Below are positions 63,801 through 64,000 of a stretch of DNA of 64,000 bases, one piece after another. The stretch covers positions 1,798,001-1,862,000 of the forward strand of contig CP136064.1 in the NCBI GenBank assembly GCA_032622095.1. The letters are read 5' to 3'. The stretch is from Siphonodentalium dalli (taxonomy: Eukaryota; Mollusca; Scaphopoda; Gadilida; Siphonodentaliidae). Positions within the stretch are counted from its first letter, which is position 1, and each line of letters opens with the position of its first letter. The position numbers and the translations under genes are program-made. Under the pieces are notes generated by a model. It searched no databases and was not told the origin of the DNA. It saw only the letters and a list, made by a program, of their open reading frames with translations.

Positions 63801-64000
63801 AAAGGGACATAAGTAACACAGTCACCAACTTTAAGGGGTATCTGATTTAGACTGGTTCCATGGTGGAGTACGGTTGGATATTTTCAATTTGGCGCATGTT
63901 TCTCCATACCGCGCCATGTCAAATCTGGCCATATCCGAATCGGGTTGTCATTTACAATGTCTACAGAAAACAAATATCTTCATGTTGGAATGCAAATGTA
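60820..64000 (+). repeat. Partial higher-order unit H4, truncated by the window end
   Basis: Begins with the F copy with CCATAACCG (anchor 60883) and the AACAGTTG/CAAATTAAAG copy (near 61265). It follows H3 through the GAGTGCAG copy (62257) and the GGCGTATG type E copy (62486). It then jumps to a series (anchors 62715, 62944, 63173, 63402, 63631 and 63860) that matches H1 anchors 44165-45312, including CAATTCTGG with ATGTACGTTT. The last monomer (63797-64000) is cut after 204 bp, so the array continues beyond the window. Confidence 0.83.
63797..64000 (+). repeat. Last, truncated monomer (type E)
   Basis: The final copy shows GTATCTGATTTAG and ACAATGTCTACAG with AAACAAATATC, so it is type E and follows a type D copy (anchor 63631). 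It ends inside ATGCAAATGTA because the window stops, not because the array does. Confidence 0.95.

Larger units (their letters stand above)
373..64000 (+). repeat. 229-bp satellite DNA array, 277 full copies plus one partial
   Basis: The same unit repeats head to tail from 373 to the window end with no inversion and no foreign insertion. Using the conserved ATG of TTCC-ATGG as anchor, copies start at 436, 665, 894 and so on, and the last anchor is at 63860. The net shift over the array is only -9 bp, all explained by a few small indels. Monomers are very similar: the first two (373-601 and 602-830) differ at about 5 of 229 positions. All variation is concentrated in a limited set of recurrent alleles that define subfamilies. 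The unit is about 40% GC with six CpG sites in the canonical form (TACGG, GGCGC, CCGCGCC, CCGAATCGG). Because 229 is not a multiple of 3, the reading frame shifts from copy to copy. Right end not reached. Confidence 0.98.

Noticed and set aside
373-64000. CRISPR array
   Set aside because: The whole 229-bp unit repeats with no short repeat/unique spacer alternation, and there are no cas genes.
1-64000. Telomeric repeats, rRNA genes or intergenic rDNA spacer
   Set aside because: No TTAGGG-type runs and no conserved rRNA segment are present on either strand; the unit contains no gene between repeats.

Overview
This window is almost entirely satellite DNA. Positions 373-64000 hold one uninterrupted head-to-tail array of a 229-bp monomer: 277 complete copies and a 204-bp partial copy cut off by the window end. 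Only the first 372 bp are different, AT-rich, single-copy-looking sequence. I see no protein-coding gene, RNA gene, transposon insertion, CRISPR array or operon. The source is a eukaryote, because tens of kilobases of a >200-bp monomer arranged in nested higher-order repeats is centromeric, subtelomeric or heterochromatic satellite organisation. The AT-rich flank and a box resembling AAAGGGACATAA, which I loosely associate with molluscan repeats, make a marine invertebrate (perhaps a bivalve) plausible. That is a low-confidence inference.

Layout. 1-372: left flank, with a perfect 8-bp-stem hairpin at 29-48 and a 66-bp imperfect palindrome at 303-368 that ends 4 bp before the array. 373-about 28.5 kb: 'left domain', built from monomer types A (TATATAT allele), B (TAAATAT allele), C (GTCTGATA start plus CAATTCTGG), G (TACTG plus TATCACAAC) and H (TTCTATTTGG). 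It contains tandem duplications of 8 monomers (11132-14795), 14 monomers (14109-20516) and 18 monomers (20288-28529). About 28.5 kb to the end: 'right domain', where new types D (TAGATATC, CAAAAGT, GTAACTC), E (AAACAAATATC) and F (TTACATGG, TTTTGCGC) appear. It contains a 22-monomer duplication (27843-37918) and a long mosaic unit of 37-38 monomers (38835-60819, with a shortened third copy and a partial fourth copy to 64000).

How the parts relate. Copies of a higher-order unit share rare private substitutions and 1-2 bp indels at exactly the unit spacing. The array therefore grew by repeated segmental duplication (unequal exchange or amplification), not by monomer-by-monomer spread. The 61-codon open frame in about a third of the monomers is decided by one short polymorphic site and is best read as a by-product of the repeat. 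Each monomer also carries an exact octamer ATGCAAAT, an exact E2F-type TTTGGCGC, a TATA-like tract in type A, and several short dyads. These are the most interesting candidates for function, but nothing in the sequence proves they are used.
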